DNA from: Devosia faecipullorum
GTDB taxonomy: Bacteria; Pseudomonadota; Alphaproteobacteria; Rhizobiales; Devosiaceae
Length of the DNA stretch: 64,000 bases
Reading direction: 5' to 3'
Assembly (NCBI RefSeq): GCF_015158295.1
Contig: NZ_JACDXV010000002.1
Span: 319,501 to 383,500, forward strand
Positions 43,955-52,518 of this stretch are shown piece after piece (positions within the stretch are counted from its first letter, which is position 1; each line of letters opens with the position of its first letter). A program made the position numbers and the translations under genes. The notes beneath the pieces are model-generated. The model saw only the letters and a list, made by a program, of their open reading frames with translations. It ran no database searches and was not told the origin of the DNA.

Positions 43955-44733
43955 GCATGGATGAGCTCGTGCGCCTGCGCATCGAGTCGGGCGTGGCCTA
44001 TCTGACGCTGAACCGGCCCGCCAAGCTCAATGCCATTTCCATCCCGCTGCGTGACGCGCTGCTGGAAGCGCTGGCCAGTATCCGCGCCGACAAAACCATC
44101 GGCTGCGTGGTGCTGGACGCCGAAGGGCGTGCCTTTTGCGCCGGTCAGGATCTCGAGGAACGGGCGCCGATTCTGGACGGCGAGGACATGGATCTGGGGC
44201 AGGCACTGAGCGAGGGCATCAATCGTGTCATTGCCGAACTCGTCGCCTTGCCGCAGCCGAGTATCGCCGCCGTGCAGGGGGTGGCATTGGGAGCAGGAGC
44301 CAGTCTGGCGCTGGCCTGTGACCTCGTGGTCATGACTCCGGCCGCGGCGCTGGATTTCGGCTTCGTGCGCCTGGGCCTCGTGCCCGATAGCGGCGCCAGC
44401 TGGCTGCTACCGCGCAAGGTTGGTTCGGCGCGGGCCTCCATGTGCCTGTTGACCGGCGCCCGTATCGGGTCGACGCAATCGCTGGCATGGGGATTGGCCA
44501 GCGCCGTGGCCGAAACCGAGCCGGAACTGCGCGCCATGGTGGAAGAAATGGCCGCCAATATTGCCCGATTGCCCCCAAGCGCCGTCCAGGCGACCAAGAC
44601 CCTGCTGGAGCACAGTGGCGGTCAGACCCTGGGCGGGCAATTGCGGCGCGAGGCCGAGGCGCAGGCTCTACGGGGCCGTAGCCAGGACTACAAGAAAGCG
44701 CTCGCCCGCTTCCTGAAGCGCTCTGATGGTTGA
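43951..44733 (+). CDS. Crotonase, PaaG-like epoxyphenylacetyl-CoA isomerase family
   Basis: The 260-residue crotonase lacks both hydratase glutamates but has LDFGFVRLGLVPDSGASWLLPRKVG. Its aspartate in VPD matches the catalytic Asp of PaaG. PaaG shifts double bonds and opens the epoxide ring in phenylacetate degradation, and also isomerises dehydroadipyl-CoA. The start is ATG 43951, overlapping the previous stop, or ATG 43957. It is the last gene of the operon. Confidence 0.83.
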   Translation: MSMDELVRLRIESGVAYLTLNRPAKLNAISIPLRDALLEALASIRADKTIGCVVLDAEGRAFCAGQDLEERAPILDGEDMDLGQALSEGINRVIAELVALPQPSIAAVQGVALGAGASLALACDLVVMTPAAALDFGFVRLGLVPDSGASWLLPRKVGSARASMCLLTGARIGSTQSLAWGLASAVAETEPELRAMVEEMAANIARLPPSAVQATKTLLEHSGGQTLGGQLRREAEAQALRGRSQDYKKALARFLKRSDG

Positions 44734-45050
44734 GTGCAGCCGTCCCTAGCCGATTGGAGGATTTCATGCAGATTGCTCCTCCTCTGGCACTGCCCTTCAC
44801 TGGGTGAAGGCAGGCTCCCGCCTCGGCTTTTCCACCATAAGGGCGGACCCGATGACATGTCGGCACAAGCGGCGGTAATCCCAAGCCAAGTCTATCCAAT
44901 ATAATGCAATTCCAGCCTCAGTTGCACGCCAAGTCGCAGCGCTGACGGCGCTGGCGGGAACCAATTGGTCTCGGATTGCGCCGTGCGATCGAGATAGCCG
45001 GTTGACTCTTTTCGTGCTCCATAGAATAGTTCGTCTAGTTGCCGAACTAA
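44734..45050. other. Intergenic region between CoA operon and ROK gene
   Basis: This 317-base gap holds a hairpin at 44790-44813 (arms CTGCC-C-TTCAC and GTGAAGGCAG with a one-base bulge) that could end the upstream operon, though no T-run follows directly. Near the right end are TTGACT at 45002 and AATAGT at 45025, a possible promoter for the ROK gene. No gene was recognised. Confidence 0.4.
45027..45049. promoter_or_regulatory. ROK operator candidate
   Basis: TAGTTCG (45027-45033) and CGAACTA (45043-45049) form a perfect inverted repeat with a nine-base spacer. It overlaps the likely -10 region and lies directly ahead of the ROK coding start, as expected for an autoregulated repressor site. 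Confidence 0.55.
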
Positions 45051-45062
45051 TTGGATCGCGCC

Positions 45063-46277
45063 TTGAGTGAATCGCTTCGCCTCTCCCGCCAGTTCTCCCT
45101 GCGCTCCGTCGTGGAAGCCATTGTCCAGGGTGGCGCGATCTCGCGTGCCTCCATCGCCAAGCAGACCGGCCTGTCCAAGCAGACCATTTCGGAAGTGATG
45201 CGCCAGCTTGAAGACGAAGGCTGGGTGCGCGAAACCGGACGCACCAGCGGCCATGTGGGGCGCACGGCGGTCACCTATGAGATCGTTCCTACCGCGGCCT
45301 ATATCGGAGCCGTCGATCTGGGCGGCACCAAGGTGCGTGTCGCGATCTGCAACCTTGCCTGTCAGGTGATCGGCGAAGTGATGGAGCCGACCCATAAGGA
45401 TGGCGGCGCCGCCATCATCGCCCAGATTGCCCGATTGATGCAAAATGCCGCCGAAAACTGCGGCATCGAGATGGCGAAGCTGCGCATCGCGGTGATCGGC
45501 GTGCCGGGCGCGCCCCAGGCCGATAGCGGCAAGGTTCTGCTCGCCCCCAATATTGCCGGCTTCGACCAGATGGACGTGGCCTCCGAACTGGAGTCGGCGC
45601 TCGGTTGCGATGTCATGCTGGAAAATGACGTCAACCTCGCCGTGCTCGGGGAAAGCTGGCTGGGCGTCGGGCAGGGGCACGACAATCTGGCCTATATCGC
45701 CCTGGGCACGGGCGTTGGCAGCGGCTTGATGCTCAATGGCCAATTGGTTCGCGGCGCCAACAATGCGGCGGGCGAGCTGGGCTTTCTGCCTTTCGGCGCC
45801 GATCCGTTCGAGCCGGAATCGCTACGGGCAGGTGCCTTCGAGCGGTTGGCGGCGTCCTATGGAATCCTGGCGCGCTATCGCAGCCTTGCCGGATCCGATG
45901 CGAGCGTCCCCGCCATCTTCGACAAGGCCAATGCTGGCGAGGCCCATGCCGTTGCCGTGCTCGACGAGACCGCGCGGCTTCTGGCCCGAGGCATTGGCGC
46001 GATTGCCGCCATTGCCAATCCCGACAAGGTCATTCTCGGCGGCTCGATCGGCACAAGAGAGGAATTGGTGGCGCGCGTCAAAGCGATGCTGCCCATCTGC
46101 TTTCCCTATTCGGTCGCGGTGGAAGCCAGCGAATTGGGGGAGCATGCGGCTCTGGTTGGCGCGACCGCCATTGGCCTCAATCATCTGCATAATACGCTTT
46201 TTGGCGCCGATGCGCCCGAATCCCGCATTTCGCTGCCCCCGGCCAATGCCGTTTCGATACGCGAGGCGCTCAATTGA
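45063..46277 (+). CDS. ROK-family transcriptional regulator
   Basis: The protein of about 404 residues has an N-terminal winged helix (VVEAIVQGGAISRASIAKQTGLSKQTISEVMRQLEDEGWV) and a sugar-kinase-like domain with DLGGTK (phosphate loop), ENDVNLA with the catalytic-type Asp, and GTGVGSGL. The usual ROK zinc motif CxCGxxGC after GELGH is missing; here the region reads GELGFLPFGADPFEPES. The start is TTG 45063 or TTG 45051; no ATG is near. It precedes the ABC/sulfatase genes by 72 bases and probably controls them in response to a sugar-like ligand. Confidence 0.86.
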   Translation: MSESLRLSRQFSLRSVVEAIVQGGAISRASIAKQTGLSKQTISEVMRQLEDEGWVRETGRTSGHVGRTAVTYEIVPTAAYIGAVDLGGTKVRVAICNLACQVIGEVMEPTHKDGGAAIIAQIARLMQNAAENCGIEMAKLRIAVIGVPGAPQADSGKVLLAPNIAGFDQMDVASELESALGCDVMLENDVNLAVLGESWLGVGQGHDNLAYIALGTGVGSGLMLNGQLVRGANNAAGELGFLPFGADPFEPESLRAGAFERLAASYGILARYRSLAGSDASVPAIFDKANAGEAHAVAVLDETARLLARGIGAIAAIANPDKVILGGSIGTREELVARVKAMLPICFPYSVAVEASELGEHAALVGATAIGLNHLHNTLFGADAPESRISLPPANAVSIREALN

Positions 46278-46349
46278 TCCCTGCATGCCGGCCCATGCGT
46301 GACGCCTGCTCCGCCCCTGCGCCAGAAACCGTCTTTGAAGGATAGCAAC

Positions 46350-47144
46350 ATGGCACAATCCGAAGCCGTATCATTGCCCGCAAAGACGGGGCCCCGGATC
46401 GACAAGACCGCCCTCGTTCTCGCTCCGATCTCCATCCTAGGCGGGATTGGCCTGTGGTGGCTCGCTACCACGCTCACCGCGACGCCGCTGCCCGGGCCGG
46501 TGGAAGTGCTGGAGCGGTTCGTAAAATCCTTTGCCAGCGGGCAATGGTGGTCCGATACGCGCGCCTCGCTGACCCGCGTCTTGACCGGCTTTGCGCTCGG
46601 GGTGCTGCTGGCCATTCCGGTTGGCTTTCTCATGGGCTGGTACAAGGTCGCGCGAGGGCTGATCGATCCCTGGATTCAGTTCTTCCGCGTCATCCCGCCG
46701 CTGGCCATCATTCCGCTGGCCATCGTCACCATGGGGATCGATGAGACGCCCAAGATCTTCGTGATCTTTCTCGCCTCCTTCTTGTCCTCCGTCGTCGCGG
46801 CCTATCAGGGCGTCGTCAGCGTGGACAAGACCTTCATCAATGCCGCCCGCGTGTTGGGCGCTTCGGACTGGGTGATCTTCACCCGCGTCGTCATCCCTGC
46901 TTCGACCCCGTTCATCCTTGTCGGCTTCCGTATCGGACTGGGTTCGGCCTGGGCGACCGTGGTGGCCGCCGAACTCATCGCCGCGCAGGGCGGGCTCGGT
47001 TTCCGCATGCAGCAGGGCCAGCTCTATTACGATCTTCCCATCATCTTCGTGTCGCTCATTTCCATCGGTGTCCTGGGCCTGCTGATGGATCGGGTCGTCG
47101 TCCTGGCGGAGCGCAAGCTCACTGCCTGGCAGGAAAGGATCTGA
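46350..47144 (+). CDS. ABC transporter permease, SsuC/TauC type
   Basis: The 264-residue permease starts at ATG 46350 after GAAGGATA. It has about six membrane segments and the EAA loop [46 protein letters not shown]. It is the channel of the importer encoded with the ATPase and binding protein that follow at three- and six-base spacings. The operon context with a sulfatase points to a sulfate ester or sulfonate as substrate (inference). Confidence 0.9.
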   Translation: MAQSEAVSLPAKTGPRIDKTALVLAPISILGGIGLWWLATTLTATPLPGPVEVLERFVKSFASGQWWSDTRASLTRVLTGFALGVLLAIPVGFLMGWYKVARGLIDPWIQFFRVIPPLAIIPLAIVTMGIDETPKIFVIFLASFLSSVVAAYQGVVSVDKTFINAARVLGASDWVIFTRVVIPASTPFILVGFRIGLGSAWATVVAAELIAAQGGLGFRMQQGQLYYDLPIIFVSLISIGVLGLLMDRVVVLAERKLTAWQERI

Positions 47145-47147
47145 ACC

Positions 47148-47948
47148 ATGACCATTTCCTCCGAGGTCAAAATCCGCTTCGAGAATGTCGGACGGGTTTT
47201 CGGTTCCGCCAGCGGCACGTTTACGGCGCTGGAGAACTTCAATCTCGACGTCTATGACGGCGAATTCATCACCGTTGTCGGCCCCTCGGGCTGCGGCAAG
47301 TCCACGGCGATGAACATCGTGGCCGGCCTGCTCGAGGTCAGCAATGGGCGCTGCCTCGTCGATGGCGAGGCCGTGTCCGGCCCCGGCCCCGACCGCGGCG
47401 TCATCTTCCAGCAATATGCCCTGTTCCCGTGGCTGAGCGTGCGCGACAATGTCGAATTCGGGCTCAAGCTCAAGGGGCTTGGCCGCGAGGAGCGCCGGCG
47501 GATCGCGGCGCATTACATCGATCTGGTCGGCCTGTCGGATTTCGCCGATGCCCTGCCCAAAATGCTCTCGGGCGGCATGAAGCAGCGTTGCGCCATTGCC
47601 CGCGCCTATGCCGTCAATCCCAAGGTCCTGCTGATGGACGAACCGTTCGGCGCGCTCGATGCGCTGACCCGCGTTCGCATGCAGGAGCAATTGCTGGAAA
47701 CCTGGTCGAAAGAGCGTCGCACCGTGATGTTCATCACCCATGACGTGGATGAGGCCGTGTACCTCGCCAATCGGGTGATCGTCATGGCGGCCCGCCCCGG
47801 CCGGCTCCAGGAAGTGATCAATGTGGATCTGCCCTATCCACGCACCGAGGACATTCGTCTCTCGCCCGAATTTGCGGAAATCCGCAATAAAGTCTGGCAC
47901 GCCGTCTATACGAGACCTGGCCAGCAATCCAACCCGCAGGAGGAGTAG
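47148..47948 (+). CDS. ABC transporter ATP-binding protein, SsuB/TauB type
   Basis: The 266-residue ATPase has Walker A GPSGCGKST, Q-loop FQQYALFPW, signature LSGGMKQR, Walker B LLMDEPFGALDAL and H-loop ITHDVDEA. It begins three bases after the permease stop and energises the same importer. Confidence 0.92.
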   Translation: MTISSEVKIRFENVGRVFGSASGTFTALENFNLDVYDGEFITVVGPSGCGKSTAMNIVAGLLEVSNGRCLVDGEAVSGPGPDRGVIFQQYALFPWLSVRDNVEFGLKLKGLGREERRRIAAHYIDLVGLSDFADALPKMLSGGMKQRCAIARAYAVNPKVLLMDEPFGALDALTRVRMQEQLLETWSKERRTVMFITHDVDEAVYLANRVIVMAARPGRLQEVINVDLPYPRTEDIRLSPEFAEIRNKVWHAVYTRPGQQSNPQEE

Positions 47949-47954
47949 GTTAAA

Positions 47955-48920
47955 ATGCACAAGCGCAATCTGATCAAACTGGTCGCCGGCCTGGCGCTGA
48001 GCGGGGTATTTCTCGGCCCGGTCATGGCGCAGGAGCCCACCACCATTCGCATGGGCTATATCGCCGACTATTTCGGCTCGAGCATGGCCGCGATCGCCAC
48101 CAAGCAGGATCTGTGGTCCAAGCACGGGCTCAAGGCCGAACTCAGCGTCTTCACCAATGGCCCGATCCAGGTTCAGGCCCTGGGCGCGGGATCGCTGGAC
48201 TTCGCCTATATCGGACCGGGTGCCCTGTGGCTGCCGGCTTCGGGGCAGGCCAAGGTGATCGCGATCAATGCCCTGGGCGCCACTGACCGCGTCATTGCCC
48301 AGCCGGGCATCGAATCGCTGGAGGATCTGCGCGGCAAGCGGGTTGCGGTGCCCGAAGGCACGTCCGGCGACATGCTGCTGCGCCTAGCGCTCGAGGAAGC
48401 CGGGATGAGCCTTGACGACGTGGAAACCATCATGATGGACCCCAGCACCATCGTCACGGCCTTCTCCGCAGGTCAGGTCGATGCCGCCGGCATCTGGTAT
48501 CCGTTCGTCGACATCATTCGCCAGCGCATCCCCGGGCTCAACGAATTGTCCAAGAACGAGGACTTCTTCCCCGAAGTGGCCTTTCCGAGCTCGTTCATCG
48601 TTTCCAACGCCATGGCCGAGGACGAGGACACGATCCGCAAGGTCAATGCCGTCATCAAGGACGCGCTCGACTATCGCCGCGACAATCTCGATGAAGCGGT
48701 GGCCATCACCGCCGAATTCCTCGGCGTGCCCGCCGAGCCACTGGCGGCCGAAGCGGTGCAGGCCCGCCTGCCCAGCTCCGAGGAGCTGGAAGCGCTGACC
48801 CTTGATGGCAGCGTCCAGGGCTGGCTCGATACGCTGGCAGGGCTCTATGTGGCGTTCGGCCGTATCGAAAATCCGCAGCCGGCATCCGAATTCTATCTGG
48901 GCGATTTCTTCGCCAAGTAG
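47955..48920 (+). CDS. ABC transporter substrate-binding protein, SsuA-like
   Basis: The 321-residue protein has a signal peptide ending near VMAQ at residue 26. Its periplasmic-binding fold shows RMGYIADYFGSSMAAIATKQDLWSKHGLKAELSVFTNGPIQVQALGAGSLDFAYIGPG, typical of aliphatic sulfonate binders, and GKRVAVPEGTSGDMLL. It is followed by a strong hairpin and then the sulfatase gene. The ligand is unproven; a sulfated small molecule fits the context. Confidence 0.88.
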   Translation: MHKRNLIKLVAGLALSGVFLGPVMAQEPTTIRMGYIADYFGSSMAAIATKQDLWSKHGLKAELSVFTNGPIQVQALGAGSLDFAYIGPGALWLPASGQAKVIAINALGATDRVIAQPGIESLEDLRGKRVAVPEGTSGDMLLRLALEEAGMSLDDVETIMMDPSTIVTAFSAGQVDAAGIWYPFVDIIRQRIPGLNELSKNEDFFPEVAFPSSFIVSNAMAEDEDTIRKVNAVIKDALDYRRDNLDEAVAITAEFLGVPAEPLAAEAVQARLPSSEELEALTLDGSVQGWLDTLAGLYVAFGRIENPQPASEFYLGDFFAK

Positions 48921-48933
48921 TTCGTTGCGTCCC

Positions 48934-48963
48934 GAACCTCCGCGCCGCAGGGTGCGGAGGTTC
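48934..48963 (+). terminator. Stem-loop between binding-protein and sulfatase genes
   Basis: A perfect ten-base-pair stem, GAACCTCCGC and GCGGAGGTTC, with a ten-base loop starts 14 bases after the binding-protein stop. No T-run follows, so it more likely stabilises the upstream mRNA or attenuates read-through than ends transcription fully. Confidence 0.5.
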
Positions 48964-48979
48964 ACCACATTCTTGCATC

Positions 48980-50557
48980 ATGGATAGACTGGCTATGACG
49001 ACAACCCGGCCCAATATCGTGTTCATCATGGCCGATGACCACGCCGCGAACGCGATTTCCTGCTATGGCTCGGGTCTCAACGCCACGCCCCATATCGATC
49101 GGCTGGCGCATGAGGGCATGCGGCTCGATCATTGCTATGTCACCAATTCCATCTGTACGCCCAGCCGGGCGTCGATCCTGACCGGCACCTATAATCACGT
49201 GAACGGGGTGACGACGCTGGCGACGCATCTCGACAATCGCCTGCCCAATGTCGCCCGCCATCTGCGCGCCTCCGGCTATCAGACCGGCATGTTCGGCAAA
49301 TGGCATCTGGGCGAAGGCAAGGAACATGAGCCTTCGGGGTTCGATGCCTGGTCGGTTCTGCCCGGACAGGGGGATTATTTCGACCCGGTGATGATCGATG
49401 CCGAGGGGCCGAAGGTCGAGCCGGGCTATGCCAGCGACATCATCACCGACAAGACCATCGATTTCCTCGAGGCGCGCGATCCGGATCGTCCCTTCTTCGT
49501 GATGTGCCACCACAAGGCGCCGCACCGCCCCTTCGTGCCGCATCCGCGCTACCGTGATCTCTATGTCGAGGATCTGCCGGTGCCGGATACCTATGACGAC
49601 GATTACAGCAATCGCGCCTCGGCGGCCGAACTGGCCAAGATGCGGATTCGCCGCGACATGACCTATGAGGATCTCGGCCTGATCCAGCCCGAAGGCGGGG
49701 ACGAGATCGGCGAAGCCCAGCGCAGCGAAAACGGGTTCGTCGGCCGCAAGGTGCCCGATCCCGAAGATGTCAGCGGGCTGGTCCTCATCGACAAGGACAC
49801 CGGAGAGAACTTCACCTTCGCCACGCGGCGGGAACTCGACCTCTTCAAGTATCAGCGCTATATCAAGCGCTATCTGCGCACAATTGCCGGTATTGACGAC
49901 AATGTGGGGCGGCTGCTCGATTATCTCGACGCCAATGGGCTGAGCCAGGACACCATCGTCATCTATACGTCCGATCAGGGCTTTTTCCTGGGCGAGCACG
50001 GCTGGTTCGACAAGCGCTTCATGTATGAAGAATCGCTGCAAATGCCCTTCGTCATCCGCTATCCGCGCGCCATCAAGGCCGGCGCCATTTCCAAGCGCAT
50101 CGCCAGCAATGTCGATTTCGCGCCGACCTTCCTCGACTATGCCGGACTGCCCATGCCCAGCTATATGCAGGGGGTGAGCCTGCGTCCGCTCCTTGAAGAC
50201 AAGGCGGGCGAGGATTGGCAGGAAGTCGCCTATCACCGCTACTGGATGCACAAGGATTATTATCACAATGCCTTTGCCCATTACGGGGTGCGCGACAGCC
50301 GCTACAAGCTGATCTACTGGTATAATGAAGCCTTGGACCAGCCCGGCGCGTTCGACGGCGACGAGCCGCCCGAATGGGAATTGTTCGATTGCCTCGAAGA
50401 CCCCAGCGAAATGTTCAACCTTTCCAATGATCCCGCCTATCGCGAAGTGTTCCTCGCCATGCTGACCAAGCTCGATGCCAAGATGGCGGAGGTCGGCGAT
50501 GTGCCCGAGCACGACAGCGCGGCATTGCGCGCCGGCCTCGAGGCATCCTCCCGGTGA
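48980..50557 (+). CDS. Type I formylglycine-dependent sulfatase
   Basis: The 525-residue protein hydrolyses sulfate esters. The metal-site start NIVFIMADDH and the maturation motif CTPSR (C59-R63 counted from 48980) are present, followed by GKWHLG, CHHKAPHRPF and YTSDQGFFLGEHGWFDKRFMYEESLQMP. The C-terminal ELFDCLEDPSEMFNLSNDP resembles the DUF4976 end common in carbohydrate and choline-type sulfatases. No signal peptide is visible, so it acts in the cytoplasm on imported substrate. The start is ATG 48980 or 48995; neither has a strong ribosome binding site. Cys59 is probably converted by the maturase encoded next. Confidence 0.9.
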   Translation: MDRLAMTTTRPNIVFIMADDHAANAISCYGSGLNATPHIDRLAHEGMRLDHCYVTNSICTPSRASILTGTYNHVNGVTTLATHLDNRLPNVARHLRASGYQTGMFGKWHLGEGKEHEPSGFDAWSVLPGQGDYFDPVMIDAEGPKVEPGYASDIITDKTIDFLEARDPDRPFFVMCHHKAPHRPFVPHPRYRDLYVEDLPVPDTYDDDYSNRASAAELAKMRIRRDMTYEDLGLIQPEGGDEIGEAQRSENGFVGRKVPDPEDVSGLVLIDKDTGENFTFATRRELDLFKYQRYIKRYLRTIAGIDDNVGRLLDYLDANGLSQDTIVIYTSDQGFFLGEHGWFDKRFMYEESLQMPFVIRYPRAIKAGAISKRIASNVDFAPTFLDYAGLPMPSYMQGVSLRPLLEDKAGEDWQEVAYHRYWMHKDYYHNAFAHYGVRDSRYKLIYWYNEALDQPGAFDGDEPPEWELFDCLEDPSEMFNLSNDPAYREVFLAMLTKLDAKMAEVGDVPEHDSAALRAGLEASSR

Positions 50558-50561
50558 CGAG

Positions 50562-51524
50562 ATGAACGGATGCTGCCTGCCCAAGCCCGTGCCGGAGCGG
50601 TCAGCGCCAGAAAAGGTGCCGGGCGGGCTCGCGGTCGCTTCCGGCCCCGGGCATGATCGCGTAGCGGCCCGGCCCATAGCGGGGGGCGCATCCTTTGTCG
50701 GCACCAATGACCCAGCCATCCCGCAGGATGGCGAAGGCCCCGAGCGGGCTGTGACCCTTGCCGATTTCCTGCTGTCGCCGACGAGCGTGACCAATCGGCA
50801 ATTCGAAATCTTTGTCGAAGAGACCGGCTATGTCACCGAGGCCGAGCGGCTTGGCTGGTCGCCGGTTTTCGATGGCAGCGAGCGTCCTGCTTTCGCGAAT
50901 GCGCCGGTGGGGGACGGGCTGCCGTGGTGGCATATAGTCAATGGAGCGAATTGGAAGTGCCCCGAGGGGCCGGACAGCACCATTGCCGGGCGCATGGATC
51001 ATCCCGTGGTGCAGGTGTCGTGGAACGATGCCAATGCCTATGCAAATTGGGCGGGGGGGCGGCTGCCGCGGGAGGCGGAATGGGAGCATGCAGCGCGCGG
51101 TGGCGCGATCCGCAAGCGCTTTCCCTGGGGCGATGAGGAGCCGGATGACGACAAGGCTTTGTGCAATATCTGGCAGGGAAATTTCCCTCACCACAACAGC
51201 CTGCGCGACGGCTATCTGCGCACCGCGCCGGCGCGCAGCTTCGCGCCCAATGCGCTGGGCCTTTTCAACATGGCCGGTAATGTCTGGGAGTGGAGCGCCG
51301 ACGCCTTTCGCATCCGCTCCATGGGAATAGGTGCGCAACAGCGCAACGCCCTTGCCGCCCGGCATGGAGAGCGGGTGCTGAAGGGAGGCTCCTTTCTGTG
51401 CCACATTTCCTATTGCTATCGCTATCGGATAGCGGCGCGGACCGCCATGTCGCCCGATAGCGCCTCGAGCAATGTCGGCTTCCGCATCGCCTTCGACCCC
51501 CTCGAAAGTGGAGCCGTGGCCTGA
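50562..51524 (+). CDS. Formylglycine-generating enzyme (sulfatase-modifying factor)
   Basis: The 320-residue FGE-sulfatase-domain protein has the active-site segment GGSFLCHISYCYRYRIAAR with C280 and C285, the pair that binds copper in aerobic FGEs, and typical blocks TNRQFEIFVEETGY, WNDANAYANWAGGRLPREAEWEHAARGG and NMAGNVWEWSAD. It oxidises the sulfatase cysteine to formylglycine with O2. It lacks a signal peptide, like its neighbour, and starts four bases after the sulfatase stop. Confidence 0.92.
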   Translation: MNGCCLPKPVPERSAPEKVPGGLAVASGPGHDRVAARPIAGGASFVGTNDPAIPQDGEGPERAVTLADFLLSPTSVTNRQFEIFVEETGYVTEAERLGWSPVFDGSERPAFANAPVGDGLPWWHIVNGANWKCPEGPDSTIAGRMDHPVVQVSWNDANAYANWAGGRLPREAEWEHAARGGAIRKRFPWGDEEPDDDKALCNIWQGNFPHHNSLRDGYLRTAPARSFAPNALGLFNMAGNVWEWSADAFRIRSMGIGAQQRNALAARHGERVLKGGSFLCHISYCYRYRIAARTAMSPDSASSNVGFRIAFDPLESGAVA

Positions 51525-51582
51525 TAATCGAATTGGGCACAGAAGCCCGTGATTCAACCCGGCTGCTTCGCCCAGGTTTCCA

Positions 51583-52518
51583 ATGCCCATTTACCTGCCC
51601 ATTGCCGAGCTTTCAGTCGATCTGTTCTTCCTGGTCGGCATCGGTACGGCAATCGGCTTCATTTCCGGGCTTTTCGGGGTCGGCGGCGGCTTTCTGCTGA
51701 CGCCGCTCCTATTGTTTTCCGGCGTGCCAGCGCCGGTCGCGGTCGCCTCGGTCACCGCGCAGGTCGCGGCATCTTCGACTTCGGGCGCCATTTCCCATTT
51801 TCGACGCGGCGGCGTCGATCTCAAAATGGCGTTCTATCTGGTCTGTGGCGGCGTTGTTGGGGCGTTCGTCGCCATCTGGCTGCTGTCCGTATTGCGCACG
51901 CTGGGCCTGTTCGATCTCTTCATCGCCTTCGGTTATCTGCTGCTGCTGGGCTCGATGGGCGTCTTGATGATGGTCGAATCCGTGCAGGCGCTTCTGGCGT
52001 CCCGCCGCAATGCCTTGGTGGTGACGCGGCGCAAGCAGAACCAGCTCACCTGGCTGCAGCGGCTGCCGCTTCGCACGCGGTTCCGGCGATCGCGCCTTTA
52101 TATCTCCATTCTGCCCATCATCGCCATTGGCTTTCTCGTGGGCATATTGGGGGCGCTGCTTGGCCTGGGGGGCGGCTTTGTGCTCGTCCCGGCGCTGGTC
52201 TATCTGATCCGCGTTCCCGGCAACGTGGTTATCGGCACCTCGCTGATCCATCTTCTGGTGGTGATGGCGGTGACCTGCATATTGCAGGCGGTGAACAATC
52301 AGTCGGTCGATATTCTTTTGGCGTTTTGCCTGATGGTGGGCGGCGTGGCCGGGGCTCAATTCGGCGCCGCGGCCGGTCAGTCGCTCAAGGGTGAGCAATT
52401 GCGCGGCCTGCTGGCCCTGCTTATCCTGGCGGTGGCGACGCGCTTTGGAATTTCCATCATCACCATGCCGGCCGATCCCTTCGCCTTCGAGGTCATCGGT
52501 TTCGGTGAGATTCTGTGA
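51583..52518 (+). CDS. TauE/SafE (TSUP) family sulfite/sulfur-compound exporter
   Basis: The 311-residue membrane protein has about eight hydrophobic segments and two TSUP repeats: GFISGLFGVGGGFLLTPLLLFSG near residue 24 and GILGALLGLGGGFVLVPALVYL near 188. The family exports sulfite, sulfoacetate or related anions. It starts 58 bases after the maturase and could remove sulfate or sulfite freed by the sulfatase. The pairing with the next gene is, however, common by itself in alphaproteobacteria. Confidence 0.88.
   Translation: MPIYLPIAELSVDLFFLVGIGTAIGFISGLFGVGGGFLLTPLLLFSGVPAPVAVASVTAQVAASSTSGAISHFRRGGVDLKMAFYLVCGGVVGAFVAIWLLSVLRTLGLFDLFIAFGYLLLLGSMGVLMMVESVQALLASRRNALVVTRRKQNQLTWLQRLPLRTRFRRSRLYISILPIIAIGFLVGILGALLGLGGGFVLVPALVYLIRVPGNVVIGTSLIHLLVVMAVTCILQAVNNQSVDILLAFCLMVGGVAGAQFGAAAGQSLKGEQLRGLLALLILAVATRFGISIITMPADPFAFEVIGFGEIL

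Noticed and set aside
37119-44733. A complete phenylacetate (paa) pathway
   Set aside because: The epoxidase subunits, PaaZ and a PaaK-type ligase are not in the window; only the lower-pathway families are present.
46437-48125. A 562-codon open frame on the minus strand
   Set aside because: It lies antisense to the permease, ATPase and binding-protein genes, whose motifs are unmistakable. The antisense translation shows no domain and has the His/Gly/Asp-rich composition typical of shadow frames in GC-rich DNA.
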